64,000 bases of DNA from Salinirussus salinus (GCF_009831455.1 NZ_WOWO01000003.1:124001-188000), one strand, 5' to 3'; counted from the first letter of the stretch, positions 43,527 through 51,985 are shown. Made by a program: numbers and translations. Notes: a model not told the origin generated them from the sequence alone.

Positions 43527-44258
43527 TCACTCGCCCCCGTCTCCGGGTGCGACGACGGTGTTGCGCAGGGTCCCGACCCCCTCGTAGGTGATGGCGACCT
43601 CCTGGCCGGGCTCCAGCAGGCCGGGGTTGGCGGGGCTCCCGAACGAAATCACGTCGCCGGGCCGGAAGGTGTACCGCTCGGAGAGGAAGGCCACCGTCTC
43701 GTAGGGGTCGAAGATCATCCAGTCGGTGGTGGCGTCCTGGCGGAGTTCGCCGCCGACGTAGGTCTCGATGTCGATCCCGCGGGGGTCGATGTCGGTCTCG
43801 ATGACCGGCCCCAGCGGCGCCGACCCGTCGAAGGCCTTCCGGGCGGTCCGGCGCTCCTGGTCGAGCGCGTCCAGGTCGTTCAGCACCGTCCACCCGCGGA
43901 GGACATCCCTGACCTCGCTCTCCCCCTCCAGGTCCGTACACTCCTCGTCGACGACGGCGGCGAGTTCGCCCGCGTAGGTCAGTTCCTCGGTCCACTCCGG
44001 GTAGACGATGGGGTCGCCGGGGTGGTGCAGCGAGACCGCTGGCTTGATGAACCAGTCCGGCCGGTCGGGCACGTCGTAGTCCATCTGGTCGATCTTCTCG
44101 GCGAAGTTCCGGCCGACGCAGTAGAAGGTACCCGGCTCGCAGGGCGCGAGCAGGTCCTCCGGGCTGACCTCGTAGCTGCCGGTCCCGGTGTGCAGGGCCC
44201 CGTCGTCGTACTCGCCGGTACGGACTCCGTCGGGAGTCTCGGCGCGCGCGAGTTTCAT
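43527..44258 (-). CDS. FAH-family hydrolase/isomerase
   Basis: The 243-residue protein belongs to the fumarylacetoacetase superfamily. It starts MKLARAETPDGVRTGEYDDG and carries CVGRNFAEKI, then FIKPAVSLHHPGDPIVYP. The metal-binding acid pattern is in ELTYAGELAAVVDEEC, and DVISFGSPANPG closes the active site. These enzymes act in aromatic or beta-keto acid breakdown. It appears to lead a three-gene operon with a CoA-transferase and an SDR. The pathway is unknown. Confidence 0.87.
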   Translation of the reverse strand: MKLARAETPDGVRTGEYDDGALHTGTGSYEVSPEDLLAPCEPGTFYCVGRNFAEKIDQMDYDVPDRPDWFIKPAVSLHHPGDPIVYPEWTEELTYAGELAAVVDEECTDLEGESEVRDVLRGWTVLNDLDALDQERRTARKAFDGSAPLGPVIETDIDPRGIDIETYVGGELRQDATTDWMIFDPYETVAFLSERYTFRPGDVISFGSPANPGLLEPGQEVAITYEGVGTLRNTVVAPGDGGE

Positions 44259-44310
44259 GCGCGGCGTTCGGGGAGCGACCCTTTAGAGGCTCCGTCTCGC
44301 CGGTCCCGGC

Positions 44311-45330
44311 TCAGGCCCCGCCGGACGGGCTCCCGCCGGCGGCGCCACCGGCCCCGCCGGCCGACGGCTCGCCGTCCTTCTCGACCTCGACGTAGACGGT
44401 CTTGGCGTCGGGTTCGACCTCCCTGACTGCGGCCTCGACCTCGTCGATGCGGTCGTCGATCTCCCGGCCGGACATACCGGTCCGGAACGCCACGTCGACC
44501 GTGACGAGGACGCTCCGGGGCCCGAAGTAGACGGTCCGGAGGTCGACCACCCGCTCGACGTCGGCGACCCCTGCGACGGCCCCCCGAAGGTCGGCCTCGA
44601 CGTCGTCGGGGAGACTCTCCCCCAGCAGCAGCCGCTTGTTCTCCCAGGCCAGCGCGACCGCGAAGCCCATCAGCATGAACCCGATCAGCAGCGCCGAGGC
44701 GGCGTCGTAGATGGGGTCGCCGAGCGTCCGGGTGAGGAAGACGCCGACGAGCGCCAGCCCGGCCCCGGCCAGCGCGATGGTGTCCTCGGTGAGCGCCGTG
44801 AGCGTGGTGGTGTCGGCGGTCTTCCGGAAAGCCTCCCGGTAGCCCGACCAGTCGTGCGCCGCCATCTGGCGTTTCATCTCCGCGCGGGCCTTCCAGAGCG
44901 CCCACGTCTCGAAGACGATCGCGCCGAGGAGGACGGCGTAGTTGACGTACACCGGGGGAAACGTCTGCCCGAACAGGGTCACCGACTCGGCGCCGCCGTG
45001 TTCGGCCGCCCCGCCCAGCGCGACCTGGACCTCGTGGAACCCGTGTTTCGTCGACTCCCAGCCCGCGATCCCGAACAGCAGGACCGACACGAGGAAGCTG
45101 TAGAAGAACTGCGCTTTCCCGTAGCCGAAGGGGTGGCGGTCGTCGGCGCTCTGTCCGCTGTACCGGATCCCGATCAGCAGGAAGACCTGGTTGCCGGTGT
45201 CGGAGATGGAGTGGTAGGTCTCCGAGAGCATCGCCGGGCTCCCCGTCAGCGTGAACCCGACGAACTTCAGGACCGCGATGGCCCCGTTCGCTATCAGCGC
45301 CGCGACGACGACCGACGTGCTCCCGGCCAT
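44311..45330 (-). CDS. Cation diffusion facilitator (ZnT9-like)
   Basis: The product is 339 residues with six hydrophobic helices. Helix 2 has the metal site HSISD (SETYHSISDTGNQ), and DDRHPFGYGKAQFF forms the loop. Helix 5 has LTEDTIALAG instead of the common HxxxD, as in the SLC30A9/ZnT9 branch. The C-terminal cytoplasmic domain (about 235-310) carries VDVAFRTGMSGREIDDRIDE. The tail is Gly/Ala-rich. It exports divalent metals or acts in another transport mode; exact substrate unproven. Confidence 0.88.
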   Translation of the reverse strand: MAGSTSVVVAALIANGAIAVLKFVGFTLTGSPAMLSETYHSISDTGNQVFLLIGIRYSGQSADDRHPFGYGKAQFFYSFLVSVLLFGIAGWESTKHGFHEVQVALGGAAEHGGAESVTLFGQTFPPVYVNYAVLLGAIVFETWALWKARAEMKRQMAAHDWSGYREAFRKTADTTTLTALTEDTIALAGAGLALVGVFLTRTLGDPIYDAASALLIGFMLMGFAVALAWENKRLLLGESLPDDVEADLRGAVAGVADVERVVDLRTVYFGPRSVLVTVDVAFRTGMSGREIDDRIDEVEAAVREVEPDAKTVYVEVEKDGEPSAGGAGGAAGGSPSGGA

Positions 45331-45426
45331 ACCGGGCTCTCGGCCGCCGCTCCCAAGTAGGCCGGGGGTCCGTGACCGCCGTGACACCACAATCCGCTTT
45401 TGTCCCGCAGGTGCGTACGCGGCCCC

Positions 45427-46008
45427 GTGCTCGTCGCGCTCGCGGACACCCATGCCACCGGCGACCCGCCGCTGACCGACCACCTCCGGGCGACGCTCCG
45501 GGACGCCGAGGCCGTGGTCCACGCCGGCGATTTCACCGCGGCGGCGACGCTCGCCGCGTTTCGCGACCTGGCCGACGACCACGGCTTCGCGTTCGCCGCG
45601 GTCCACGGCAACAGCGACAGCGCCGCCGTCCGGGCCGACCTGCCGGCGGTCCGGACGGTCGAGGCACTCGGCGAACGGTTCCTGCTCGTCCACGGCCACG
45701 AGCACGACCGGACGCGCCTGTCCGTGCTCGCACGGCAGGAAGGGGCCGGCCTGGCCGTGGTGGGACACACCCACCAGCCCGGGGTGACGCGGCTCGGGGG
45801 CTCGGGTGTCGCGCAGGGGAACCGGAGTGGGGAAGGGTCCGAAAACGGGGGTGGGGAACAACAGGGTGGATTGACGGTCGTCAATCCGGGCAGCCACGCC
45901 GACCCGCGGGGCGGCCAGCCGGCGTACGCGCGCGTCCACCGCCGGGCAGGAACGGTGGACGTCGAGTTGCGCTCGCCGGCCGGCGACGTGCTCCGAGGGG
46001 TGAGATGA
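45427..46008 (+). CDS. YfcE/MJ0936-type metallophosphoesterase
   Basis: The product is 193 residues. The two-metal motifs are ADTHA (D, H), HAGDF (D), GNSD (N, D), LVHGHEHD (H) and VGHTHQPG (H). A Gly/Ser/Glu insertion (about 134-152) is haloarchaeal. A GTG start at 45427 seems best; an upstream TTG at 45400 would add nine residues. It is divergent from the CDF gene with a 96-base gap. It probably acts on phosphodiesters, but no substrate is known. Confidence 0.87.
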   Translation: MLVALADTHATGDPPLTDHLRATLRDAEAVVHAGDFTAAATLAAFRDLADDHGFAFAAVHGNSDSAAVRADLPAVRTVEALGERFLLVHGHEHDRTRLSVLARQEGAGLAVVGHTHQPGVTRLGGSGVAQGNRSGEGSENGGGEQQGGLTVVNPGSHADPRGGQPAYARVHRRAGTVDVELRSPAGDVLRGVR

Positions 46009-46098
46009 GGGAGGGCCGAAGCGTCCGCGGGGCCGACGCATCCGTTCCTATGCGGGGGGATAAAAAGTAGACGGCGGAAACTCAAACGCCGATTTGAG

Positions 46099-46944
46099 CT
46101 ACTTGACCGAAAGCGCCACGGCGACGACGCCGACCGCGACCAGCCCGCCGGCGAAAAAGAGCAGCCCCGGCGGGAGGGACGCGACGCCGTCCGCGGCCGT
46201 CCGGGTGACCTCCTCGGGCGGGGCGGTCCCGCTGACGGTCTCGGTGACGGTTTCCGTGACGTTTCTCGCGGCGGTCGCCGCGGTGTCCGCGACGGCTTCG
46301 ACCGGCGTCTCCGTCGTCGTCTCCTCGATGGACTGGGCGTTGAACCCCCCCGCGCCATCCGTGGTCGCCGGCTCCGGAGTCGGGGTCGCTCCGGCGGCGT
46401 CCTCCGCGACCGCGGCGTCGCCGCCGTTCGGGGCGGCGCCTCCGTCGCCGCCGCTGCCTCCGCCCGCTGCCCCGGCGCCGCCGGCCCCCGTCGGGGAGTC
46501 GAGCAGCCCCCCCTCGCCGACCAGCGCCTGGACCGCGAGGCTCGCGACCGCGAGCACACCCACCGAACCCAGCAGCCGCGAGAGCGCCGACCGGAGCGTC
46601 GACTCCCCCTCGTCACCGGCGAAGATGACGAGCGGCTGGTCGGCCGGCGCGTAGACGTCCATCTCCCGGCCCTTCTCGGAGTAGGCGGTGTCGACGACCT
46701 CGACCGCGCCCGCCGTTTCGAGTTTCTCGAGGTGGTACTGGGCGTTCTGCAGCGAGGTGTCGACCTCGTCGGCCAGCCGGGAGGGCGGGGCGGGCTCCTC
46801 GTGGAGCACCGACAGCAACTCGCGGGCGGTACCGGAGGAGAGCGCGGCGAGGACGTCCTCGGCGTCCTCGCTGTCGACGCCGATGACGCGGGGGCCCGCG
46901 TCGGGGGGCTCGGTGTCGGGTTCGGAGGGCAACAGCGACATCAC
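46099..46944 (-). CDS. Membrane-tethered ArsR-type regulator
   Basis: The 281-residue protein has an N-terminal winged helix (about 24-100) with SSGTARELLSVLHEEPAPPS, then VDTSLQNAQYHLEKLETAGA. A first hydrophobic segment lies at about 124-142. A long Gly/Ala/Thr-rich low-complexity stretch (about 145-250) follows, and a C-terminal membrane helix (about 257-278) ends in VALSVK. It probably binds DNA on the inside and has an exposed linker. Targets unknown. Confidence 0.82.
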   Translation of the reverse strand: MMSLLPSEPDTEPPDAGPRVIGVDSEDAEDVLAALSSGTARELLSVLHEEPAPPSRLADEVDTSLQNAQYHLEKLETAGAVEVVDTAYSEKGREMDVYAPADQPLVIFAGDEGESTLRSALSRLLGSVGVLAVASLAVQALVGEGGLLDSPTGAGGAGAAGGGSGGDGGAAPNGGDAAVAEDAAGATPTPEPATTDGAGGFNAQSIEETTTETPVEAVADTAATAARNVTETVTETVSGTAPPEEVTRTAADGVASLPPGLLFFAGGLVAVGVVAVALSVK

Positions 46945-47058
46945 TCCCCCATTTCGCGTCGACCGCTATCAGTTTTGTCTCCGTTCGCCGCGGACCGCCG
47001 GCGCTGACCGCCGCGGGAGACGCCACAGATTCAAGACCGGCCACTTCCCAGTCGGGGT

Positions 47059-47577
47059 ATGTCCAACGCGAAAGGGGACCGCCGCGAGCGGGAACTCGTC
47101 AACGCGCTCGACGGGGCCGGCTTCGCGGTGATGCGCGCGCCCGCAAGCGGGAGCGCGACCGAGCGGGACCTCCCGGACGTGCTGGCCGGCGACGGCGAGA
47201 CCTTCTACGCCATCGAGGCCAAGTCCTCCGCCGGCGACCCCATCTACCTCACCGGTGAGGAGGTAGAGGCCCTGGTCTACTTCTCGCGGAGCTTCGGCGC
47301 CGCCCCCCGCATCGGCGTCCGGTTCGACCGCGAGGACTGGTACTTCTTTCACCCCGACGACTGCCACACCACCGACGGCGGCAACTACCGCGTCAAGAAG
47401 GAGACGGCGCTCGCGGAGGGGACCGACTTCGCGGAGCTGACCGGCCACTCCGAGCGGACGACCCTCGCCGAGGCCGCACGCGAGGAGGAGGACGACGACG
47501 GTGGCGTCCGCGAGGTGCTCGAGGCCTTCGACCGCGGCGACATCTCGCTCGAGGACGCGGCGGCGATGCTGGAGTGA
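47059..47577 (+). CDS. hjc: Holliday junction resolvase Hjc
   Basis: This archaeal enzyme cuts four-way DNA junctions in recombination and repair. The product is 172 residues. The catalytic set is E12 ([10 protein letters not shown]), D40 (ERDLPDVLA), and E53 with K55 (FYAIEAKSS). The remainder of the fold includes [17 protein letters not shown]. The acidic C-terminal extension (about 135-172) contains [18 protein letters not shown] and is longer than in thermophile Hjc. Divergent arrangement with the membrane regulator. Confidence 0.93.
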   Translation: MSNAKGDRRERELVNALDGAGFAVMRAPASGSATERDLPDVLAGDGETFYAIEAKSSAGDPIYLTGEEVEALVYFSRSFGAAPRIGVRFDREDWYFFHPDDCHTTDGGNYRVKKETALAEGTDFAELTGHSERTTLAEAAREEEDDDGGVREVLEAFDRGDISLEDAAAMLE

Positions 47578-47696
47578 CCGCGCCCCGTTCGTGAGGCCGA
47601 CCCGCCGGGGCGCCGGTTCACCCGGAGTTCCTCCCGGTCGACAACGCTTAAGCCGGGGAACGTCGATCTCAACCACTGGAGGAGTGGTATGTTGTC

Positions 47697-47759
47697 ATGT
47701 ACCACGGACGAACCAACCCTCCGGCGAGAAACGACAGTCGGTCCCGGGGTGACGGCTGA
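47697..47759 (+). CDS. Possible 20-codon leader peptide
   Basis: A GGAGGAG sequence (47678-47684) precedes ATG codons at 47689 and 47697. The frame from 47697 encodes MYHGRTNPPARNDSRSRGDG and its TGA overlaps the ATG of the next gene (TGATG). A short coupled leader is therefore possible. A CTTAAG box lies at about 47647. The basic composition is atypical, so it may be non-coding. Confidence 0.3.
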   Translation: MYHGRTNPPARNDSRSRGDG

Positions 47760-48493
47760 TGGGAGCAAGCGCGACCGACACCGGGACCGCGACCGGCGCC
47801 AGCGTCTACTGGCTCGGGCTGCGCGTGGTGTTCTTGCTGTACGCGCTCTTCGTTTTCCTGCGGCTGCTGGGGCCGGCGGCGCGGGCGCTCGGGCTGGCCT
47901 CGGAGACGGGAGCCTACCGCCCGGAGACGAGCGGCGCCATCCTCCTCCTGCTGGCGGTGGGCGCGCTCTTCGCTCTCTTCGTCGGGCTGTTCTACGCGAC
48001 GTTCCTGTTCGTCGCGGTCCACGGGACCGGCGTGGTGGTGACGTCCTCGGCGGCCCTGAACGACGACCTGGCCTCGCTCGTGACGGGCCAGGCCGGCACG
48101 GTGGCCCCCGGGACGGCCCGCGGGGTCGTTCCCGTCGACCCCGCGTTGCTGTTCCCGCCGGACCTCGCCCAGCTGTTTTACCTGCTCCCGCCGGCGCTGC
48201 TGGTGTACGCCGGGTTCGCGCGCCGTCGGCGGGGCGGGGGGCTCGTCGAGGCCGTCGTAGCGGTCGCCGTCGGCTACGCGGCGATGGCGCTTTTGACCAT
48301 CCTTCCGGTGGTCTGGCTGTTCAACAACGTCGTCGCGGACGCACTCACCGACGCGTTCTCGACGGCCGTAGCGGGCGTCACGCTCCGGGCCTCGGTCCCG
48401 GACCCGGTCCGGGCACACCTCCTCGTCGGCGTCGTCTACCCGCTGGTGTTCGGCGGGGCGGGGGCGCTCGTCGGCGAGGCGGTCACCGACTGA
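47759..48493 (+). CDS. Multi-pass membrane protein of unknown function
   Basis: The product is 244 residues with about five or six hydrophobic helices (near 17-38, 60-90, 138-155, 163-190, 219-240). It has an external loop between about 92 and 137. No transport or enzyme motif stands out. The start overlaps the stop of a possible 20-codon leader. It lies alone between hjc and the SWIM-domain gene. Many haloarchaea encode such transporter-like membrane proteins without assigned function. Confidence 0.72.
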   Translation: MGASATDTGTATGASVYWLGLRVVFLLYALFVFLRLLGPAARALGLASETGAYRPETSGAILLLLAVGALFALFVGLFYATFLFVAVHGTGVVVTSSAALNDDLASLVTGQAGTVAPGTARGVVPVDPALLFPPDLAQLFYLLPPALLVYAGFARRRRGGGLVEAVVAVAVGYAAMALLTILPVVWLFNNVVADALTDAFSTAVAGVTLRASVPDPVRAHLLVGVVYPLVFGGAGALVGEAVTD

Positions 48494-48531
48494 CCAGTCA
48501 CCGCAACGCCCGCCTCACACGCCCGCCGGTG

Positions 48532-49155
48532 TCACTCGAGCATCGCCGTTCCGGTCGCCGACAGCCGGGAGTGGGGAAACCGGTAGACGCGGGGCTCCTC
48601 TTCGCGCCAGGCCCGCAGATAGACCGCCTCGACCACCGGGTCCCCGGCCGGGTAGCCCTCGTTCGTGGGGTAGCCGGCCACGGTCGTCCCGGCGTCGGGG
48701 ACGACCACCTCGTCGGCCCGCTCGTCGCGAACCCGCTCGACGACCAGCCGGTCGCCGGTCTCGCGGTCCCGGACCACCTCCCCGGGTTCGAGTTCGCAGG
48801 CCGGGCACAGCGGCGGTCCGTCGGCGGGGACGAACCCCGCCTCGCCACAGACGGGACAGGTCCCGCGGCGCCGGCCCGGCGGCGGAACCCGCCCGGTCGT
48901 CACCTCGATCGCGACCCGCCGGCGGTGTTTACAGGTCGCCCCGCGGAGGGTACTGTCGGGGCAGGTACAGCTCCCCGCGTCGGGGTCGACGACGTAGGTC
49001 GCGCCGCTCTCGCTGTCGACGGCGTATCTCCCGTCCGGAAGCGGGCGGACGGCCATGCGCTCGGCCCAGGCGCGGGCGGCACGGTCGGGCATCGCCCGGA
49101 GGTCCGGTGCGAGTGCAGTCTTGCGGTCGGCTGCGGAAGGCTCGATATCGGTCAT
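48532..49155 (-). CDS. SWIM zinc-finger protein with zinc ribbon
   Basis: The product is 207 residues. A SWIM motif CxCx..CxH (SCTCPDSTLRGATCKH) lies at about 62-77. A four-Cys ribbon (CPVC, CPAC) is at about 100-123. A beta-rich domain covers the rest and includes VERVRDERADEVVVPDAGTT. SWIM motifs bind DNA or proteins and occur in recombination factors. An ORB-like sequence lies 33 bases upstream of the start. Function inferred only from motifs. Confidence 0.85.
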   Translation of the reverse strand: MTDIEPSAADRKTALAPDLRAMPDRAARAWAERMAVRPLPDGRYAVDSESGATYVVDPDAGSCTCPDSTLRGATCKHRRRVAIEVTTGRVPPPGRRRGTCPVCGEAGFVPADGPPLCPACELEPGEVVRDRETGDRLVVERVRDERADEVVVPDAGTTVAGYPTNEGYPAGDPVVEAVYLRAWREEEPRVYRFPHSRLSATGTAMLE

Positions 49156-49366
49156 AGCGGTCCGGACACGGCTTGTTTTTCGGGCTGTGTCCAGTCGAAA
49201 CGTAGGTGTTTGGCGGTGATGAGTCTTCGGGCTGGTCGGCTCCGTTCGGCCCGCACGTCTGCTGCCCCGTCGCTCCGTCGTCATCGCTCTGGGGCCATCG
49301 AGTCCGGCGATTTCCCGGAACGGGCGCTTCGAAGCGCTTTTCCTACTCCCTGTGAAAGCCGGCGGC
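49156..49366. promoter_or_regulatory. Intergenic region with ORB-like sequence
   Basis: This 211-base divergent gap separates the SWIM gene and the next rightward gene. At 49188-49212 the plus strand contains TCCAGTCGAAACGTAGGTGT. The 13-base core TCCAGTCGAAACG matches the ORB in polD1 exactly. It could be an Orc1-binding site or a promoter operator. No other feature stands out. Confidence 0.5.
49188..49212 (+). repeat. ORB-like element, isolated
   Basis: The core TCCAGTCGAAACG (49190-49202) is identical to that in polD1, followed by TAGGTGTT where an ORB has AAGGGGT. It is about 31 kb from the origin. The match is strong in the core but weaker in the G-rich half. Confidence 0.5.
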
Positions 49367-49864
49367 ATGGACGTAGACTCGGAGACGGTCAGACAGGTCG
49401 GGCTGTCGGTCGGCGCTGTGCTCCTTTTCATTCTCGCGGTGTCGGCCGCCAGCACCGTCTTCGGGGCCCCTCCAGCGGTCGACCGGGAGGTCAGCGGTCA
49501 GCTGACCGGAACCGCCAACGCCTCCGGTCCCGGGCTCGTTCAGGCGGAGTTCGACGGCGAGTTCGACGGCCCCCTCGCGGGCTCGGTCGACGGCACGCTC
49601 TCCGGGGCGGTCAACGAGACCGGCGACTTCGACGGCCAGCTCTCGGGCAACATCTCCGGGGAAGTGACCGGCGAGATCGAGGGCCAGGTCTCGGGCACAC
49701 TCTCGAACGGGACCTTCGAGGGTCGCTTCGACGGCCGGGTGAACGGAACCGCGAGCACCGTCTCCCTGGGACAGACCGGCGGCGTCCTGATCGTCGCGCT
49801 CATCGCCGGCTTCATCCTCCTGATGGCAGCCGGCGGCGTCTGGCTCTCCCGGCAGGACGACTGA
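49367..49864 (+). CDS. Two-helix protein with Gly-rich repeat ectodomain
   Basis: The product is 165 residues. A hydrophobic helix at about 10-33 and one at about 136-158 enclose an outside segment (about 38-130). That segment has a short repeat of roughly 8-10 residues: DGEFDGPLAGSVDGTLSGAV, then GQLSGNISGEVTGEIEGQVS. It has at least five N-x-S/T sequons. The repeats resemble beta-helix or bactofilin-like stacked strands. I chose ATG 49367 over an in-frame GTG at 49352. Function unknown. Confidence 0.65.
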   Translation: MDVDSETVRQVGLSVGAVLLFILAVSAASTVFGAPPAVDREVSGQLTGTANASGPGLVQAEFDGEFDGPLAGSVDGTLSGAVNETGDFDGQLSGNISGEVTGEIEGQVSGTLSNGTFEGRFDGRVNGTASTVSLGQTGGVLIVALIAGFILLMAAGGVWLSRQDD

Positions 49865-50133
49865 CCGCTCCTTCCGGCCACCCGCTTTACCGCTCCGCTT
49901 CTCCGAGACTGACGTGACCAGCGGTCACGTCTCTCGCTGCTCACGGGTCGTTCCTCCCCGCGGCTCCCGACCGTCGCCGCTCGGAGTTCCGAGGCTCTCA
50001 TTCCGTTCGAGCCTCGCGCTCCCCGCTCGCTGTTCCGGGAGTGACTCGCTCACTTTGTTCGCTTGTCACTCCCGCTGCTCGCGGCTATCGCCGCTCGCAT
50101 TCCCGAGACTGAGTCGCGCCGCGACTCAGTCTC
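49865..50133. terminator. Hairpin-rich convergent terminator region
   Basis: Between two convergent genes lie three clear inverted repeats. GACGTGACC (49911-49919) pairs with GGTCACGTC (49923-49931). GGGAGTGAC (50037-50045) pairs with GTCACTCCC (50065-50073). GAGACTGAGTCGC (50105-50117) pairs with GCGACTCAGTCTC (50121-50133), and this third hairpin overlaps the priL stop. They could end transcription from both sides. Confidence 0.55.
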
Positions 50134-51184
50134 GCTCCTCTCGCCAGTCGGTGACCTCCTCCTCGTCGGCGTCGTCCAGCGCGTCTTCGTAGTAGGCCAT
50201 CGGGTGGGCGATGGTCTCACACCGGTCGTCCATGTTGACGCAGTCGCCGTAGGACTGCATCGTGGCACAGGAGGGCGGGGAGTACTCGGTGGGGCTGGTC
50301 TGGCCGCGGATGTGGTTGACCTGGTAGCGGGTGGCCTCCTCGCCGAAGCCGGGGTTGACCTCGAAGAGGTCGACGATGTCGTCGGTCGACATCCCGATGC
50401 TCGTCAGGAAGGAGGCGATGGCAAAGCGGGAGTGGTGTTCGAGGTGCTCGCCCTTCTGGACTCGGTCGAGCAGCGCCCGCATACACGGCGGGAACAGCTC
50501 GGGAACGACGGTGTCGATGTCCCGGGTGAAATCAAGGTCCGCGAGCAGCTCCTCCAGATACTCGACCGGTCCCGACAGCTCCTCGGCGATGGGCTCCGGG
50601 ACCGACAGCGGCAGCCCCTCGGTGACCCGAGCGCGGACCGCCGCCTCGAGCAGCACGTCGAGTTCACCCTCCTCCAGTGGGACCTCGCCGTCCCGGAGTT
50701 CGCGGTTGACGAGCCGCCACTCGTCGTCGCGCTGGTCGGCCGCCAGCTGGAGGTACGTGCCTACCGACACCCGGTACTCCCCGCCGACGGCCCGCACGGA
50801 GCCGGTCAGGTCGAACTCCGCGAGCAGCTCCGCCCGCGTGAGGCTGGTGTCGGCGGTCGAGCGCAACTCCGTCTCCGTCGCGAAGTCGGCGGTGAACCGC
50901 TCGTGGGCCGTCCGCGCCTCCGCGCGGGCGTACTTGCGCGTGAGGACGTGCTCGTCGACCAGCGAGACCAGTACCCGGGCGACGGGATAGGAGAGCAGCT
51001 CCACGCGCGGCCGGCGGTGGGTGTCGCCGACCGACCCCTCCTCCAGGGCGTACTCGACGCGCTCGACGGCGCGCTCGACGGGCGGGCCGCCCTCCGTGAC
51101 CAGCGCCGCCAGGTCGACCCCCGCCTCCTCGACGGCGGCGCGGGACTCGCCCAGAAACGGGTAGCGCGCGTGCAGCGGCTCCAT
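50126..51184 (-). CDS. priL: DNA primase large subunit PriL
   Basis: PriL partners the catalytic small subunit in making RNA primers. The product is 352 residues. The four Fe-S cysteines are C234 (PPCMRAL), C306 (PPSCATM), C315 (GDCVNM) and C322 (DRCETI). The helical N-terminal region (1-200) carries MEPLHARYPFLGESRAAVEE. The C-terminus is acidic. I chose ATG 51184 because the upstream frame encodes atypical residues. pcn lies 0.8 kb away, with a membrane protein between. Confidence 0.93.
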   Translation of the reverse strand: MEPLHARYPFLGESRAAVEEAGVDLAALVTEGGPPVERAVERVEYALEEGSVGDTHRRPRVELLSYPVARVLVSLVDEHVLTRKYARAEARTAHERFTADFATETELRSTADTSLTRAELLAEFDLTGSVRAVGGEYRVSVGTYLQLAADQRDDEWRLVNRELRDGEVPLEEGELDVLLEAAVRARVTEGLPLSVPEPIAEELSGPVEYLEELLADLDFTRDIDTVVPELFPPCMRALLDRVQKGEHLEHHSRFAIASFLTSIGMSTDDIVDLFEVNPGFGEEATRYQVNHIRGQTSPTEYSPPSCATMQSYGDCVNMDDRCETIAHPMAYYEDALDDADEEEVTDWREERD

Positions 51185-51255
51185 CGGCCACCTGCTTGCG
51201 CGCGGCGGCGAATAAACCTCCCGGTGAGCGGCCTGCATGCCGCGGGGCTGGCGGG

Positions 51256-51825
51256 TTACTCCTCGAGCAGGTCCTCGAGGACCTCGCTCTCCCCGCCGTC
51301 GCCCACGGCCTGGCGGACGCGGCGGTACTCCCGTCGGCTCACCTCCACCGTTTCGGTGCCGCCGTCGCGAGTCACCTCCAGCGTGACCGTCCCCGCGGGG
51401 CTGTTGCGCCGCCGGAAGGTGGCGACCGCCGAGAAGACGAAGGAGAGTGCGACCGCCCCGCCCAGCGCGTAGACGGCCGTGGTCTCGAAGGCCATTCCGC
51501 CGGGACCGGTCCACCGCGCCGGGTAGGCGGTCCAGAACAGCCCGACGCCGGCCAGCGTGAGGGCGCTGCCGGCGACGACGCCCAGCCGGGCCCGCGTGCT
51601 CGCGGGGAGGACGACGACCACCGCCAGGAGCATCGCGGGGATGCCCAGCCCGGCACAGAGCCCGGCGTACCGGCGGGCGGCGTAGGACTCGCCGGCGACC
51701 GCCACCAGCAGGATGGCGACGAGCACCGCGAGAGCGCCCGCGGCCCCGAGGGCGGCGCCGGCGAGCACCCGGTGTGGCTCCCGGTCGGTCGGCGTCCGGC
51801 TGTACGCCTCGTCGAGACGCTGCAT
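51256..51825 (-). CDS. Membrane protein of unknown function (DUF7139-like)
   Basis: The product is 189 residues. About four hydrophobic helices lie between residues 20 and 140. The C-terminal soluble tail is acidic and includes VTLEVTRDGGTETVEVSRRE and ends GESEVLEDLLEE. Genes like this recur between priL and pcn in haloarchaea. No enzyme motif seen. It follows pcn on the same strand after 160 bases. Function unknown. Confidence 0.75.
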   Translation of the reverse strand: MQRLDEAYSRTPTDREPHRVLAGAALGAAGALAVLVAILLVAVAGESYAARRYAGLCAGLGIPAMLLAVVVVLPASTRARLGVVAGSALTLAGVGLFWTAYPARWTGPGGMAFETTAVYALGGAVALSFVFSAVATFRRRNSPAGTVTLEVTRDGGTETVEVSRREYRRVRQAVGDGGESEVLEDLLEE

Positions 51826-51985
51826 ACCCGACAGTTACCATCCACGTACAAAACGGTGCGTCAGACGCGCGTGCGACGGCTCGCGTCGGGCGTGTGCGTG
51901 GCTGGACGGGGTACAAAAGGGGAGAAGCCGCGAGCGCGGACCCGGCGGCGCGGGCGTGGCTGGGAGCTGGGGAGTATGCGGGCGG

